DNA of 64,000 nt from Alloyangia pacifica (GTDB taxonomy: Bacteria > Pseudomonadota > Alphaproteobacteria > Rhodobacterales > Rhodobacteraceae): contig NZ_CP022190.1 in assembly GCF_003111685.1 (NCBI RefSeq), positions 62,001-126,000 of the forward strand. The letters are read 5' to 3'. Both the position numbers and the translations under genes were made by a program. Shown piece after piece: positions 43,804 to 52,714 of this stretch; the stretch's first letter is position 1; each line of letters starts with the position of its first letter. The notes beneath the pieces were generated by a model, which saw only the letters and a program-made list of their open reading frames with translations, was not told the DNA's origin and searched no databases.

Positions 43804-46800
43804 ATGGATTTGGCATCCTTTGCTCTTCGGAAGCGGCTGATCTCGGCCGTGGCCACACTGCTGATCCTCTTCGCCGGTTACTTCGCCTATACCGCGCTGC
43901 CTCGGTTCGAGGATCCGGAGTTCGTGATCCGGCAGGCGCAGATCATCACGCCTTATCCCGGGGCTTCGGCCGAAGAAGTGGTCGAAGAGGTGACCGAGGT
44001 CATCGAGGGTGCGCTTCAACAATTGCCCGGCGTGGACGAGGTCCGGTCGGTCTCCTCGCCGGGGCTCAGCACGGTGACGGTGGAATTCACCATCGCCTCG
44101 ACACCGAATTATCGGGAGCTCGATCAGAAATTCGCGCAGATGCGGGCAAAGATCTCGGACGCCCAGTCGCAGCTGCCGCCCGATGCCTACCCCAGCCAAG
44201 TCTACGATGACTATGGCGATGTCTACGCTCAATATTACGCAATCGTCGGGGAAGGTTTTTCTCTTTCCGATCTCTACGAATACGCCAAGGAGCTGCAGCG
44301 CAAGCTGGTCACGGTCGACGGGGTCTCGAAGGTCTCGCTGAATGGCGTCCGCAAGGAGGTCATCTACGTTGAGTATGCGCCGGCGCGGCTGACCGCGCTC
44401 GGCCTCGCACCCGCGCAGATACAGCGCCTGCTGGAGGGGCAGAACCTGGTGACACCCGGTGGCTCCATCCTGGCCGGTCCGACGCGTCTGGCCTTGCGGC
44501 CCGAAGGCGCGGTGGACTCCATCGAAGCCATCGAGAGCCTGATGCTCACCAACACCGAGACCGGCGCGTCCTTCAGGCTCAGGGATATCGCCGCGGTGAC
44601 GCGTGGACTGGAGGAGCCGGCGAAGACGCTTCTGTTCCGCGACGGGCAACCCGGCATCGGCATGGGCATTTCCAACGTCCGGGGCGGCAACGTGGTGAAC
44701 ATGGCCAATGCGGTGCGGGCGCGCATTGCCGAGCTGGAAAGTGAACGCCCCATCGGCATCCACGTCCTGCCGATCTCGGACCAGGGCGCGAGCGTGAAGG
44801 AGTCCGTCGATGACTTCGTGGTCAACGTCGGGCTGGCGCTGGCGATCGTGGTCGGCACGCTGCTGGTCTTCATGGGCGTGCGATCCGGCATCCTGATGGG
44901 GGGCATTCTGCTTGTCACCGTCGCGGGCACGCTCTTTGGCATGTATGTCTTCGGGCTCGACATGCAGCGCATTTCCCTGGGGGCCCTGATCATTGCGCTG
45001 GGGATGCTCGTCGACAATGCCATCGTGGTTGTCGAAGGCACGCTGGTGCGCGTGCAGCACGGCGAAGAGGTCGCCGCCGCCTCGCGCTCGGTGGTGCGGC
45101 AGACGATCTGGCCGCTGCTGGGCGGAACGGTGGTCGGTATCCTGGCCTTCTCGCCCATAGGTTTTTCACCCGACAACACCGGCGAATATGCCGGCTCGCT
45201 GTTCTGGACCATCGGCATCGCGCTGCTGTTTTCCTGGCTGGTGGCGATCTGGTTGGCGCCCTATTTCTGCACGCTGCTGCTCAAGCCTGGCAAAGCCGGC
45301 GACGCGCCGAAGGAAAATGCTGTGCTGAAGAGCTATCGCGCGCTCCTTGACAAGGCCATCAGGGTGCGCTGGCTGACCGTCGCGGGCATCGTTGCGCTCT
45401 TCGTTTCGGCGGTCGCTATGTTCAACCTCGTGCCGCCCGGGTTCTTCCCGGCGTCCACCCGCCCGCAATTCGTCATCGACTACTACCTGCCGCAGGGGAC
45501 CGACATCACCCGCACCGAGGCGGACATGCGCGAGATCGCGGGTTTCGTGCGCGGCCTCGACGGCGTAACGGGAACCAACAGCATGGTGGGCAGCGGACAC
45601 CAGAGATTCATGCTGATCTACGATTCCGCGGACGCCGACCCGTCCTACGGCCAGATCCTGGTGGACGTGAAAGATTATGGGGTCATCGATAAGCTGCGCG
45701 GCGAAATTCAGGCGCATATCGATGAATCCTACCCGAACGCCAAGTCCAAGGTGTGGAAATTCGTGCTTGGCCCGGGCGGTGGCTCGCGCATCGAAGCGCG
45801 TTTCTTCGGCTCCGAACCGGCCATCCTGCGTGAGCTTTCAGACCAGGCCAAGGCGATCATGTCGGAGGCCGGCGCGATCGCGGTCAAGGACGACTGGCGC
45901 GAGCAGGTAAAGGTTCTGCGGCCGATCATCGACATCGAGAGCGCCCGCCGTGTCGGGCTGACGCAGGCCGAGATTTCGAATGCGACCTACAGCCACTTGA
46001 TCGGGACGCGCCTGGGCCAGTACCGCGAGCGCGACGAGCTGCGCGATATCGTGATGCGCCCGGTGGCATCCGCACGAGACGACGTCGGTGAGGTGCGGGA
46101 CATCCAGGTCTACGCGCAGGCAACGGGCGGCTACATCCCGATCAGCCAGGTGGTGGACCGCTTCGATGTCGTCTTCGAGGCGGGACGCCTGCGCCGGATC
46201 GACCGCCAACTGGCGATCACCGCGCAGTCCGACAATGCGCCCGGCATCCGGTCGGGCGACCTTTTCGACGCCGTGCGCCCGAAGATCGAGGCGATTGCCC
46301 TTCCGCCGGGGTACAGCCTCGAGTGGAAGGGCGAATACGGCAACAGCCAGAAAGCCAATGCGGGTCTCGCCAAGACAATGCCCGTCGGGTTCGGTGCCAT
46401 GTTCATCGTGGTGCTGTTCCTGTTCAACGCGTGGCGCCAGACGCTCATCATCTGGCTCGCGGTGCCGCTGGCGCTGATCGGGGTGATCTACGGCCTCGCC
46501 CTCAGCCGGACGCCTCTCGAATTCATGGCCATCCTCGGCATTCTGTCGCTGACCGGGATGCTCATCAAGAACGCCATCGTGCTGATCGACGAAACGGATT
46601 CACAGATCGCGCAGGGCAAGGCGCGCATGTCCGCGGTCGTCGATGCCGCGGTCAGCCGCGTGCGGCCCGTGTCGCTTGGCGTGCTGACCACCGTTCTGGG
46701 GGTGGTGCCGCTTCTCTGGGATCCCTTCTTCAGGTCCCTGGCCGTCGTCATCATATGCGGCTTGAGCTTCGCCACGATCCTGACCCTGGTGGTCGTCCCC

Positions 46801-46854
46801 ACGCTCTACGCCATCTTCTTTGCCGTAAAACCCGCAGAGGTCGGAACGGCCTGA
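43804..46854 (+). CDS. RND-family efflux transporter permease
   Basis: A complete 1,016-residue AcrB/HAE1-type inner-membrane transporter with twelve expected membrane segments and two large periplasmic loops. The N-terminal helix is followed by FVIRQAQIITPYPGASAEEV. The fourth membrane segment carries the proton-relay acid in LGMLVDNAIVVVEG. The C-terminal half has GILSLTGMLIKNAIVLIDET. It starts 4 bp after the broken adaptor gene. No outer-membrane factor is present. Substrate unknown. Confidence 0.92.
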   Translation: MDLASFALRKRLISAVATLLILFAGYFAYTALPRFEDPEFVIRQAQIITPYPGASAEEVVEEVTEVIEGALQQLPGVDEVRSVSSPGLSTVTVEFTIASTPNYRELDQKFAQMRAKISDAQSQLPPDAYPSQVYDDYGDVYAQYYAIVGEGFSLSDLYEYAKELQRKLVTVDGVSKVSLNGVRKEVIYVEYAPARLTALGLAPAQIQRLLEGQNLVTPGGSILAGPTRLALRPEGAVDSIEAIESLMLTNTETGASFRLRDIAAVTRGLEEPAKTLLFRDGQPGIGMGISNVRGGNVVNMANAVRARIAELESERPIGIHVLPISDQGASVKESVDDFVVNVGLALAIVVGTLLVFMGVRSGILMGGILLVTVAGTLFGMYVFGLDMQRISLGALIIALGMLVDNAIVVVEGTLVRVQHGEEVAAASRSVVRQTIWPLLGGTVVGILAFSPIGFSPDNTGEYAGSLFWTIGIALLFSWLVAIWLAPYFCTLLLKPGKAGDAPKENAVLKSYRALLDKAIRVRWLTVAGIVALFVSAVAMFNLVPPGFFPASTRPQFVIDYYLPQGTDITRTEADMREIAGFVRGLDGVTGTNSMVGSGHQRFMLIYDSADADPSYGQILVDVKDYGVIDKLRGEIQAHIDESYPNAKSKVWKFVLGPGGGSRIEARFFGSEPAILRELSDQAKAIMSEAGAIAVKDDWREQVKVLRPIIDIESARRVGLTQAEISNATYSHLIGTRLGQYRERDELRDIVMRPVASARDDVGEVRDIQVYAQATGGYIPISQVVDRFDVVFEAGRLRRIDRQLAITAQSDNAPGIRSGDLFDAVRPKIEAIALPPGYSLEWKGEYGNSQKANAGLAKTMPVGFGAMFIVVLFLFNAWRQTLIIWLAVPLALIGVIYGLALSRTPLEFMAILGILSLTGMLIKNAIVLIDETDSQIAQGKARMSAVVDAAVSRVRPVSLGVLTTVLGVVPLLWDPFFRSLAVVIICGLSFATILTLVVVPTLYAIFFAVKPAEVGTA

Positions 46855-47002
46855 GCGCCGCGTGGTCCCAATCGGAACGGGGTGCCAGGCAGTGAGAGAC
46901 CGGTGCGCGGCCAGTCACCCGGAACTGAGCCGGAGGACGGTGAATGGCACGTGCCAATGATGTGCTGCAGTCCGCGGTGACAGCGCGGGTTCGATCTCAG
47001 CT

Positions 47003-47539
47003 GTGGTGTCAATCCGTGCGCGCCTCGAACTCGCGAGCAACCTTCGCGATCTCGCTCTGTTCAATCTCGCCATCGCCACCAAGGTGCGGGGCTGCGACCG
47101 CGTCGGTCTGAAGGTCGCCCAGCTCGTTGTCGGCGATCGTCTCCGCGAACGCGTATCAGTCATCCAGAGCAGGACGCGCCGCCCCTTTCAGGTCTAAGTC
47201 ACGGAGAACTCCCGTGCCTCGATCTCGGCTTGGGTGAATCGGCCGGCGATGATCGGCTGCGCCTTCCTCTTCCCGCGCCGGTTTCATGCCAGACCGCACA
47301 TTTCGACGCGACAATACACGCGGCTCGTCCGAGAGTGGGTGACGGCGATCGGGCTCGAGCCGAGCGGCTACGGCACGCACTCGTTGAGGCGCACCAAGGC
47401 GGCACAGGCTTACCGCAAGACAGGCAATCTCTGCGCGGTCCAGCTCCTGCTCGGTCCCACCAAGGTGGACAGTTCGGTCCGCTACCTGGACGGCGAACTC
47501 GAGGAGGCTCTGAGCCTCGCGGAGGCGGTCGACATTTGA
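47003..47539 (+). pseudogene. Tyrosine recombinase (phage integrase family) remnant with internal TAA
   Basis: One frame encodes the catalytic domain of a short tyrosine recombinase: SNLRDLALFNLAIATKVRGC (with the first catalytic Arg), RVSVIQSRTRRPFQV, a TAA at 47,195-47,197, TENSRASISAWV, PHISTRQYTRLVREWV, YGTHSLRRTKAAQAYRKTGN, and VQLLLGPTKVDSSVRYLDG. The usual LLGHTK has Pro in place of the catalytic His, and the N-terminal domain is missing. Three defects make activity very unlikely. Confidence 0.82.
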
Positions 47540-47564
47540 TACCCTTGGCGAAAGGTCATAGCTC

Positions 47565-48365
47565 ATGAAAATCATGTGTTTGAACGGTTGGGGCGGCAAG
47601 CTCCATGAAGCGATGCTGCCCTATCTGGCCGCAATTACGCCCGATATTCTTTGCCTCCAAGAGGTCATCCATAGCCCCTCGTCCGGAAAGGATTGGCTGA
47701 CCTATCGCGACGGCGATCATATCCTGCCTCAACGCGCAAACCTCTTTCGCGACGTCACCACGGCGCTGCCAAATCACGTTGCTTTCTTCTGTCCAGCGGC
47801 GCAAGGAGTCCTGTGGGACGGGGAAATGCCGATCCCTTCGCAATGGGGCTTGGCGACCTTTGTGCATCGCTCTTTCCCGATCATCGGACAGGTCCAAGGC
47901 TTCGTTCACAAGGATTACTCTCCTGTCGGCTTTGGCGAGCACCCACGCTCCCGAAACGCCCATGGCGTGCGTGTGTGGGACTACGAAGCGGACAGAGCCT
48001 TGAGCGTCACGCACATGCATGGGCTGCGCGACTTGGCGGGAAAAATGGACACGCCCGAACGTGCCGAACAGGCACATAGACTGCGTGATCTCTCAAGCCA
48101 ATTGGCAGAGCCTGGCGACCTGAAGGTGATCTGCGGCGATTTCAACGTTGAGCCGAACAGCGAAACGCTTTCGATCCTCGCCGATGCCGGAATGGTTGAA
48201 CTCGTGACGACCTACGGATTCAGCCGGACTCGCAACTCGCACTACAAGAAGCCAGGCCGCTTCGCCGACTACATGCTGATCGATAACCAAGATGCCGTAA
48301 GGAGTTTTGACGTCATCTACGAAACTGAAGTCTCGGATCACTGTCCGATCATCCTCGATGTCTAG
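47565..48365 (+). CDS. Endonuclease/exonuclease/phosphatase family protein
   Basis: A 266-residue protein with EEP-fold motifs: MKIMCLNGWGG at the N-terminus, ILCLQEVIHS (the metal-binding Glu), VICGDFNVEPNS, and SDHCPIILDV with the catalytic Asp-His at the C-terminus. All key motifs are intact, so it may be active on nucleic acid or phosphoesters. It is flanked by remnants and an IS element, so it is probably accessory. No signal peptide. Confidence 0.82.
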   Translation: MKIMCLNGWGGKLHEAMLPYLAAITPDILCLQEVIHSPSSGKDWLTYRDGDHILPQRANLFRDVTTALPNHVAFFCPAAQGVLWDGEMPIPSQWGLATFVHRSFPIIGQVQGFVHKDYSPVGFGEHPRSRNAHGVRVWDYEADRALSVTHMHGLRDLAGKMDTPERAEQAHRLRDLSSQLAEPGDLKVICGDFNVEPNSETLSILADAGMVELVTTYGFSRTRNSHYKKPGRFADYMLIDNQDAVRSFDVIYETEVSDHCPIILDV

Positions 48366-48604
48366 CATCGTTCAGGAACGGGCTTTCCCTCAAAGTTGCG
48401 GAATGTCGGGAAAGGGCACCTCGATTTTTCACTGAATCTGGCCGGGCGGAGGGGATCTGCAGCGTGAAACGGCCCTGTGATCGCCATCCTCTGTCCCGCT
48501 ATTCCGAGTGGCTGGGTCGTTCCGCTTCGGCGCTTGCCGCGAGGTGGCGCGTGCCCCCTTTCGCCGCCCTGGATCAAGCGGGCTTCGGGGTCAGGCAGCG
48601 GAGT
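48366..48604. other. Spacer between the EEP gene and the IS3 left end
   Basis: About 240 bp with no gene recognised. A few motifs recall decayed transposon ends, but nothing could be assigned. Confidence 0.4.
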
Positions 48605-48631
48605 TGCGTATCGACCCAGTGAAAACCTGCT
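48605..48631 (+). repeat. IS3 left terminal inverted repeat
   Basis: Begins TGCGTATCGACCCAGTG and is imperfectly repeated in inverse orientation at 51,899-51,923. The left copy has one extra base near its tip. Confidence 0.75.
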
Positions 48632-48655
48632 CTTGCTACAAGGGAGAACGTAGCG

Positions 48656-48973
48656 ATGAGTATGACCATGGACGACAGCATCAAGCGTTGGACGGCGAAA
48701 CGGAAGACAGCCCGGGTGATCGAGATCATCCAGGGCAAGACGACCGTGTCGGAGGCAAGCCGGTCCTTCGACCTCACACCCTCCGAGATCGAGGGCTGGG
48801 TCGAAGACGCGAAGCGGGGTATGGAGAATTCCCTGCGCGCCAACCCGCTCGACATCCGTAAGCAACACGAGAAGCAGCTCCGGGACCTGCAGGAAGCCTA
48901 TGGCGAGGCCCTGCTGGAGCTGCGGGCCCGAAAAAAACTTCAGGCCCTGCTGGATGCGCAGGACGGGATTTGA
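48656..48973 (+). CDS. IS3-family transposase OrfA
   Basis: A 105-residue helix-turn-helix protein (KRKTARVIEIIQGKTTVSEA and SRSFDLTPSEIEGWVEDAK) with a C-terminal coiled-coil leading to RARKKLQALLDAQ. It binds the element ends and is fused to OrfB by programmed frameshifting in many IS3 elements. Its stop overlaps the orfB start by 4 bp. The gene appears intact. Confidence 0.9.
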   Translation: MSMTMDDSIKRWTAKRKTARVIEIIQGKTTVSEASRSFDLTPSEIEGWVEDAKRGMENSLRANPLDIRKQHEKQLRDLQEAYGEALLELRARKKLQALLDAQDGI

Positions 48974-49725
48974 TCCGTTGCATCCAGCAGGGCCTCTTGG
49001 CCGAGGGCGTCGTTGTGTCGGTCGCCAAGCTGTGTGCCTGGTTCGGCATCCCGAGGCGGACGGTCTACTACAAGCCGGTGAAGGCTGCGCCTAAGGTCGA
49101 GGCCCGCTTTTGCGAGCCGATCAAGAAGCTGATCGAGGAAGAGCCGTCCTTTGGTTATCGGACCGTGGCTTGCCTCTTGGGGCTCAACAAGAACACCGTG
49201 CAGCGGATCTTCCAGATCAAGGGCTGGCAGGTGCGCAAGCGTGCCGTGGGCATGCGGCCCCGCATCCAGGCAGTTCCGTCTGTCGCAGCTGGGCCCAACG
49301 AGAGGTGGTCGACCGATCTCGCCCGCATCTGGACCGGCAAGGACGGCTGGGCTTCCCTGGCATTGGTGATCGACTGCCACACCCGCGAGTTGCTGGGCTG
49401 GCACCTGTCGAAGTCCGGCAAAGCCAAGACCGCCAGCGCCGCCCTCGAGCATGCGCTGATCGCGAGGTTCGGCACACTGGGCCGGGTCGAGGAGGAGTTC
49501 CTGCTGCGCTCAGACAACGGTTTGGTCTTCACCAGCCACCACTTCACCAAGATCGCCCGCAGCTACGGGCTCAAGCTGGAGTTCATCACCCCACACTGTC
49601 CCCAGCAGAACGGCATGGTCGAGCGCTTCATAAGGACGCTGAAGGAGCAGTGCGTGCATCGCCACCGTTTCGAGACCATCCAGCACGCGATGCGCGTCAT
49701 CGGTGACTGGATCGCCTTCTACAAT
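48970..49725 (+). pseudogene. IS3-family transposase OrfB, split (3' part at 51,830-51,895)
   Basis: DDE transposase with an HTH_21-like N-terminus (FGIPRRTVYYKPVK, FGYRTVACLLG) and the rve domain: D in RWSTDLARIW, D in LLRSDNGLVF, E in QQNGMVERFIRTLKEQ. It is intact up to GDWIAFYN (49,725), where an insertion begins; the readable frame then runs to a stop at 49,779. The missing end, IRRPDQALAMRTAAEAF then TLAA, is at 51,830-51,895. Joining 49,725 to 51,830 gives an uninterrupted 273-residue OrfB. Confidence 0.9.
49717..49725 (+). repeat. Left copy of 9-bp direct repeat TTCTACAAT flanking the insert
   Basis: Identical to 51,821-51,829. It encodes FYN of OrfB. Either a target-site duplication or a shared recombination core. 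Confidence 0.75.
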
Positions 49726-49748
49726 CCTGCTTCATTGCGCCCATCTCT

Positions 49749-51279
49749 CTATGCCTCTGAAGTAAATAGGTTTTGCTGATCTGGGTGCGATCCGGTGGGG
49801 TATTTGGGGTTCTGCCGGGCGCGCTGGGTGAGTTGCTGGGCTGGCGGTTTGCCGAGTTCCGCGCAAGCGAAGATCCACGGACCGTCCGGTAACGGATGAA
49901 CGCCCTCGATGCTGCCGGCTTCGGCGGCGAGTCTGAGTGTCTTCGTCGTGACGCCGAGCAGGCGCGCGGCGTTGGTCAGGTTGAGCCAGGGTTCGGCGCC
50001 GTCGTCGATCTCGGCAACCACCTCGAGGATGACGGTGCGCACGACGCGCTTCTTGAGCCGGGCATCGGTCGTTGGCGCCTCCCAGACAGTGCGAAGGTCC
50101 GTGCCGAGCGCGGCGGCATCCCGCGCCGCCAAGGAGGAAGGTCTGGGGGGCGGCAGTGATGGCGCGCGGCTCGCCATTGTCGAGCAGACCGCGCCAGCAG
50201 GAATAGCGCGGGATGTCGTGCTTGGCCCCAGTGTCGCGGACCGTCAGCTTGCGGACACAGCGCCGACAGCGCCCGAGACCGGCGAGCAGGGCATCGCCGT
50301 GCTTGGGCGCCCCGTCACGTCGGAGGCGTGCTTCCAGCACGACGGTGCCGGCTCGTGGGGGTGTTGTCGCTGACCCTCGCGCGGATCGCCTCTGCCCGTT
50401 CCCAACTGATATAACCTTCGTGTGCGCCGGGCTTCAGCGCCAGCCATTCAGCGCGCGGTTTGCGGCGGCTGCCGGTTCGCGGAACGGTCGCGCCGTGTCT
50501 TGGCACAACTCGGATCTTACCATAGGCGTAGGCGCCGCCGTAGACCGGGTTCTCGATGATGCGGTGGATGGTGACATAGGTTGGCCTGCGTCAGATCACG
50601 TCGCCATTGGCGTGTCTTGCGGGCAGGTCCAGCCCGTGCTCCAGGAACCAGAGCAGGGCCTGCCGGGCGCTGCCGAGCTCGGCCACTTGTCGAAGACAAG
50701 GGTGATGGCCTCCTGGACGCGGCGGTCGGGGTCCTTCTCGAGCCTGTCGCCGGCCTTCACGAAGCCGACGGGAGCCGCGACGATCAACTCGCCGCGCCGG
50801 GCCTTCTCGTAACGGGCGGACAGCGACCGTTGCCGCAGCAGATCGAGCTCGTACTCGTTGAGACTTCCTTTCAAACCGAGACGTAGACGGTCGTTGCCTT
50901 GAAGTGGCGCATATACTGCCTCCTGGTCGACGAGAACGGTGTCGACGACCCGGCACTCCTCGATCAGATGCTGCCGGTCGCGGCTGTCGCGCGCAAAGCG
51001 CGACACTTCCCGCGCCGCGACCGCACCGACCTTGCCCAGGCAGACCTCGGCGACCATCCGGTCGAAGTCCGCCCGCGCAACGCCGCCCGCCGCGGACCGG
51101 CCAAGGTCGTCGTCGATCGTCTCGATGCAGGACCAGCCGAGCGTCGCCAGCCGGTCGCGCATCGCATATTGCAGAGCGCCGCTCTCGCGGTTGTGCAGCA
51201 CCTGGTGGGCGGAGGACTGTCGCACGTAGAGGATCGCCGTGCGCTCCAGGTGGTGCGAACTGATCTTCTCATGCTTCAT
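49749..51279 (-). pseudogene. Large serine recombinase, frameshifted and with nonsense codon
   Basis: The resolvase domain is readable from 51279: [20 protein letters not shown] (with the catalytic Ser), [20 protein letters not shown] and [11 protein letters not shown] frameshift occurs near 50,700 (VFDK to [18 protein letters not shown]). TGA replaces a likely Trp at 50,593-50,591 (NGDVI*RRPTYVTIHRI). A further shift near 50,330 precedes the zinc-ribbon CRRCVRKLTVRDTGAKH and YSCWRG. The C-terminal part (LGTDLRTVWEAPTTDARLKK to SHPDQQNLFTSEA) appears internally deleted. Clearly inactive. Confidence 0.85.
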
Positions 51280-51472
51280 GTCGTGATTCCGTCCGGCGAG
51301 GCGCCTGAGCGCCGGCGGCGTGGTCGAGGATCGGGCGGGTCATCAGTTCGGTCAGCGTTACCCGCGCCACCTCCGGCAACGTCTGCCAGTGCGGCGCCGG
51401 GACCAGATCGGAGTCGCTGGGGCGAGTGAACAACTCGAGCTGTTGTGGTGCTGGGCGGCGTGGCATCGGCAT
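51269..51472 (-). CDS. Small ORF of the serine-recombinase module
   Basis: A 67-residue frame, MPMPRRPAPQQLELF followed by LPEVARVTLTELMTRPILDH. It overlaps the recombinase start by 11 bp. Short proteins of this kind, with PRRPAPQQLELF at the N-terminus, accompany related recombinases in my recollection. Function unknown. Confidence 0.6.
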   Translation of the reverse strand: MPMPRRPAPQQLELFTRPSDSDLVPAPHWQTLPEVARVTLTELMTRPILDHAAGAQAPRRTESRHEA

Positions 51473-51782
51473 CTCCCGGAATCGCCTGTTGGGAGCTTGA
51501 TGTTGCGCTCGAATCTGGCATTTGCGATGCGCCATCACGAACGCCGGCCGCATCGTGCAGCAATGCCGCCAGAGCTCGCAAAGCCGCCACTGAGGCAACC
51601 GGTGTCACCGCAACTTGCCAGCACTGGCAGGCCGCTCGATCGAACATCCAGACGGGAACCTCCAGCCGTCGGTCCGACGAGATACCGCTCAGGCTACAGC
51701 GAAACGCAACCCAGCCTGCCTTCGCGATCACGTCGTGTACGTGAACAGCTCGCCCCGTCCAGGGGTGCCAAGAATAGAACAC
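51276..51782 (-). CDS. DUF5372-like ORF of the serine-recombinase module
   Basis: From a GTG at 51782 the frame reads FYSWHPWTGRAVHVHDVIAK, RCSLSGISSDRRLEVPVWMF and DRAACQCWQVAVTPVASVAA, a pattern seen in short proteins encoded before such recombinases. The stop overlaps the recombinase ATG (ATGA). The second half is low-complexity and overlaps the 67-residue ORF, so the true end or frame integrity is doubtful. Confidence 0.42.
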   Translation of the reverse strand: MFYSWHPWTGRAVHVHDVIAKAGWVAFRCSLSGISSDRRLEVPVWMFDRAACQCWQVAVTPVASVAALRALAALLHDAAGVRDGASQMPDSSATSSSQQAIPGDADATPPSTTTARVVHSPQRLRSGPGAALADVAGGGAGNADRTDDPPDPRPRRRRSGASPDGITT

Positions 51783-51820
51783 CTCGCGCTCCTCGGTCCC
51801 GTGGGTGGTCTGTGATTGAG

Positions 51821-51829
51821 TTCTACAAT
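51821..51829 (+). repeat. Right copy of 9-bp direct repeat TTCTACAAT
   Basis: Identical to 49,717-49,725. The orfB 3' end follows immediately in frame. Confidence 0.75.
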
Positions 51830-51898
51830 ATCCGCCGCCCTGATCAGGCGCTTGCCATGCGCACGGCTGCCGAGGCATTCACATTGGCGGCCTAACCT

Positions 51899-51923
51899 GA
51901 GCAAATTCCGCTCGGTCGATACA
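51899..51923 (-). repeat. IS3 right terminal inverted repeat
   Basis: GAGCAAATTCCGCTCGGTCG followed by ATACA. Its reverse complement matches the left end over the outer GTATCGACC and much of the inner part. It lies 3 bp after the restored orfB stop. Confidence 0.75.
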
Positions 51924-51994
51924 GAATCGTTCTGGGCCAGCCTTGCCCGCAACAATAGGTTCACTCGCTTTCGACGGCGCGCTCGCGCTATGGC

Positions 51995-52714
51995 ATGTCT
52001 GGCCGGAACCCGGCGCGTCGCCCAGCCTCGATGGGGCTCGCGGAAAGGAGAACATCAGGTCAGGGTTTCGTGCTGACTGGCTACGTGCCTACAGAAATCA
52101 TCAATGACATCGCGACCGATTTCGACGTCCTTCTGAACGCGACCGACGCGGGAGAGTACCTTGGCGTCGAGCGTTTCATGATAGCCAAGCCAACGAAGCC
52201 CGGGCTGCTCAAGAAATACTTCGAAGAAAAGAATGCCTCGCCGATGTATCACCGGCGCGATCTTGATGGGTTCATCGGGAAGCTGCGGGCGGGCGTCGAG
52301 CGCTCCAAGGCGGAGGACCTACTGGACATTGCGACGGCATCGCATCGTGTCCGCATACCCACCGAGCGCGTGGTCGAAACTATTCTGAGAAACCGCCTTC
52401 CGCTGCTTGCAGTCGATCCGGCCATCGCACGTTTCCCGGATTTCAGCGTGTCGCCAGCCGTGCTGCGTGAGGTCATCGCGACCGATCACCATGGAACCGT
52501 TCGGCCGACCCGGGCCGCGAAGATCCTCGGCGTCAATCTCCGGACGATCCACAGTCTGATGGACACGGACGTTCTGAAGTCCTGCGACATAGAGGAGCTG
52601 AAGAGCGGGCGGCTACCAGGCGTGGAGGCCGTGACCCAACTCGACCGCGGGGCGCAGCCCCTTCCACTTGAGCCGCGCGCCAATATGATTTTTAGGCGAA
52701 GCGACGTTCTTTGA
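51995..52714 (+). CDS. Uncharacterised protein with two HTH-like segments, probably a truncated remnant
   Basis: I do not recognise the family. The readable part (from about 52,073) has NATDAGEYLGVERFMIAKPT and RPTRAAKILGVNLRTIHSLM, both resembling excisionase/MerR-type helix-turn-helix units. Between them is a helical region (RKLxAGVE-like; RVRIPTERVVETILRNRL). A natural-looking stretch just upstream (GASPSLDGARGKENIRSGFR then ADWLRAYRN) is in another frame, which suggests a frameshift near 52,085. It may be the C-terminal part of a larger transposon or phage DNA-binding protein such as a TniQ-like protein. It lies immediately right of the IS3 end. Confidence 0.45.
   Translation: MSGRNPARRPASMGLAERRTSGQGFVLTGYVPTEIINDIATDFDVLLNATDAGEYLGVERFMIAKPTKPGLLKKYFEEKNASPMYHRRDLDGFIGKLRAGVERSKAEDLLDIATASHRVRIPTERVVETILRNRLPLLAVDPAIARFPDFSVSPAVLREVIATDHHGTVRPTRAAKILGVNLRTIHSLMDTDVLKSCDIEELKSGRLPGVEAVTQLDRGAQPLPLEPRANMIFRRSDVL

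Larger units (their letters stand above)
49726..51829 (-). mobile_element. Serine-recombinase module inserted in IS3 orfB
   Basis: 2,104 bp including one copy of the 9-bp repeat. All its genes are on the minus strand: a small DUF5372-like ORF, a 67-residue ORF, and a large serine recombinase, now decayed. No terminal inverted repeats are seen (left CCTGCTTCATTGCG, right GGTCTGTGATTGAG). Exact removal restores the host orfB frame. Confidence 0.78.
48605..51923 (+). mobile_element. IS3-family insertion sequence, interrupted by a second element
   Basis: Terminal inverted repeats are visible: GTATCGACC at 48,608-48,616 and GGTCGATAC at 51,914-51,922. Similarity extends inwards (AGTGAAAACCTGCTC against AGCGGAATTTGCTC read inwards from the right end). 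Inside are orfA, most of orfB, a 2.1-kb insert, and the last 22 codons of orfB. Without the insert the element would be about 1.2 kb, normal for IS3. No clear target duplication is visible outside the ends. Confidence 0.85.

Noticed and set aside
48362..48868. 168-codon minus-strand open frame over the IS3 left end
   Set aside because: It overlaps orfA antisense and has no family pattern; treated as a shadow.
42552..51279. Recoding (selenocysteine, pyrrolysine or suppressed amber) to explain in-frame stops
   Set aside because: TAG, TGA and TAA all occur, in unrelated genes with other defects such as truncation and frameshifts; simple decay is more likely.
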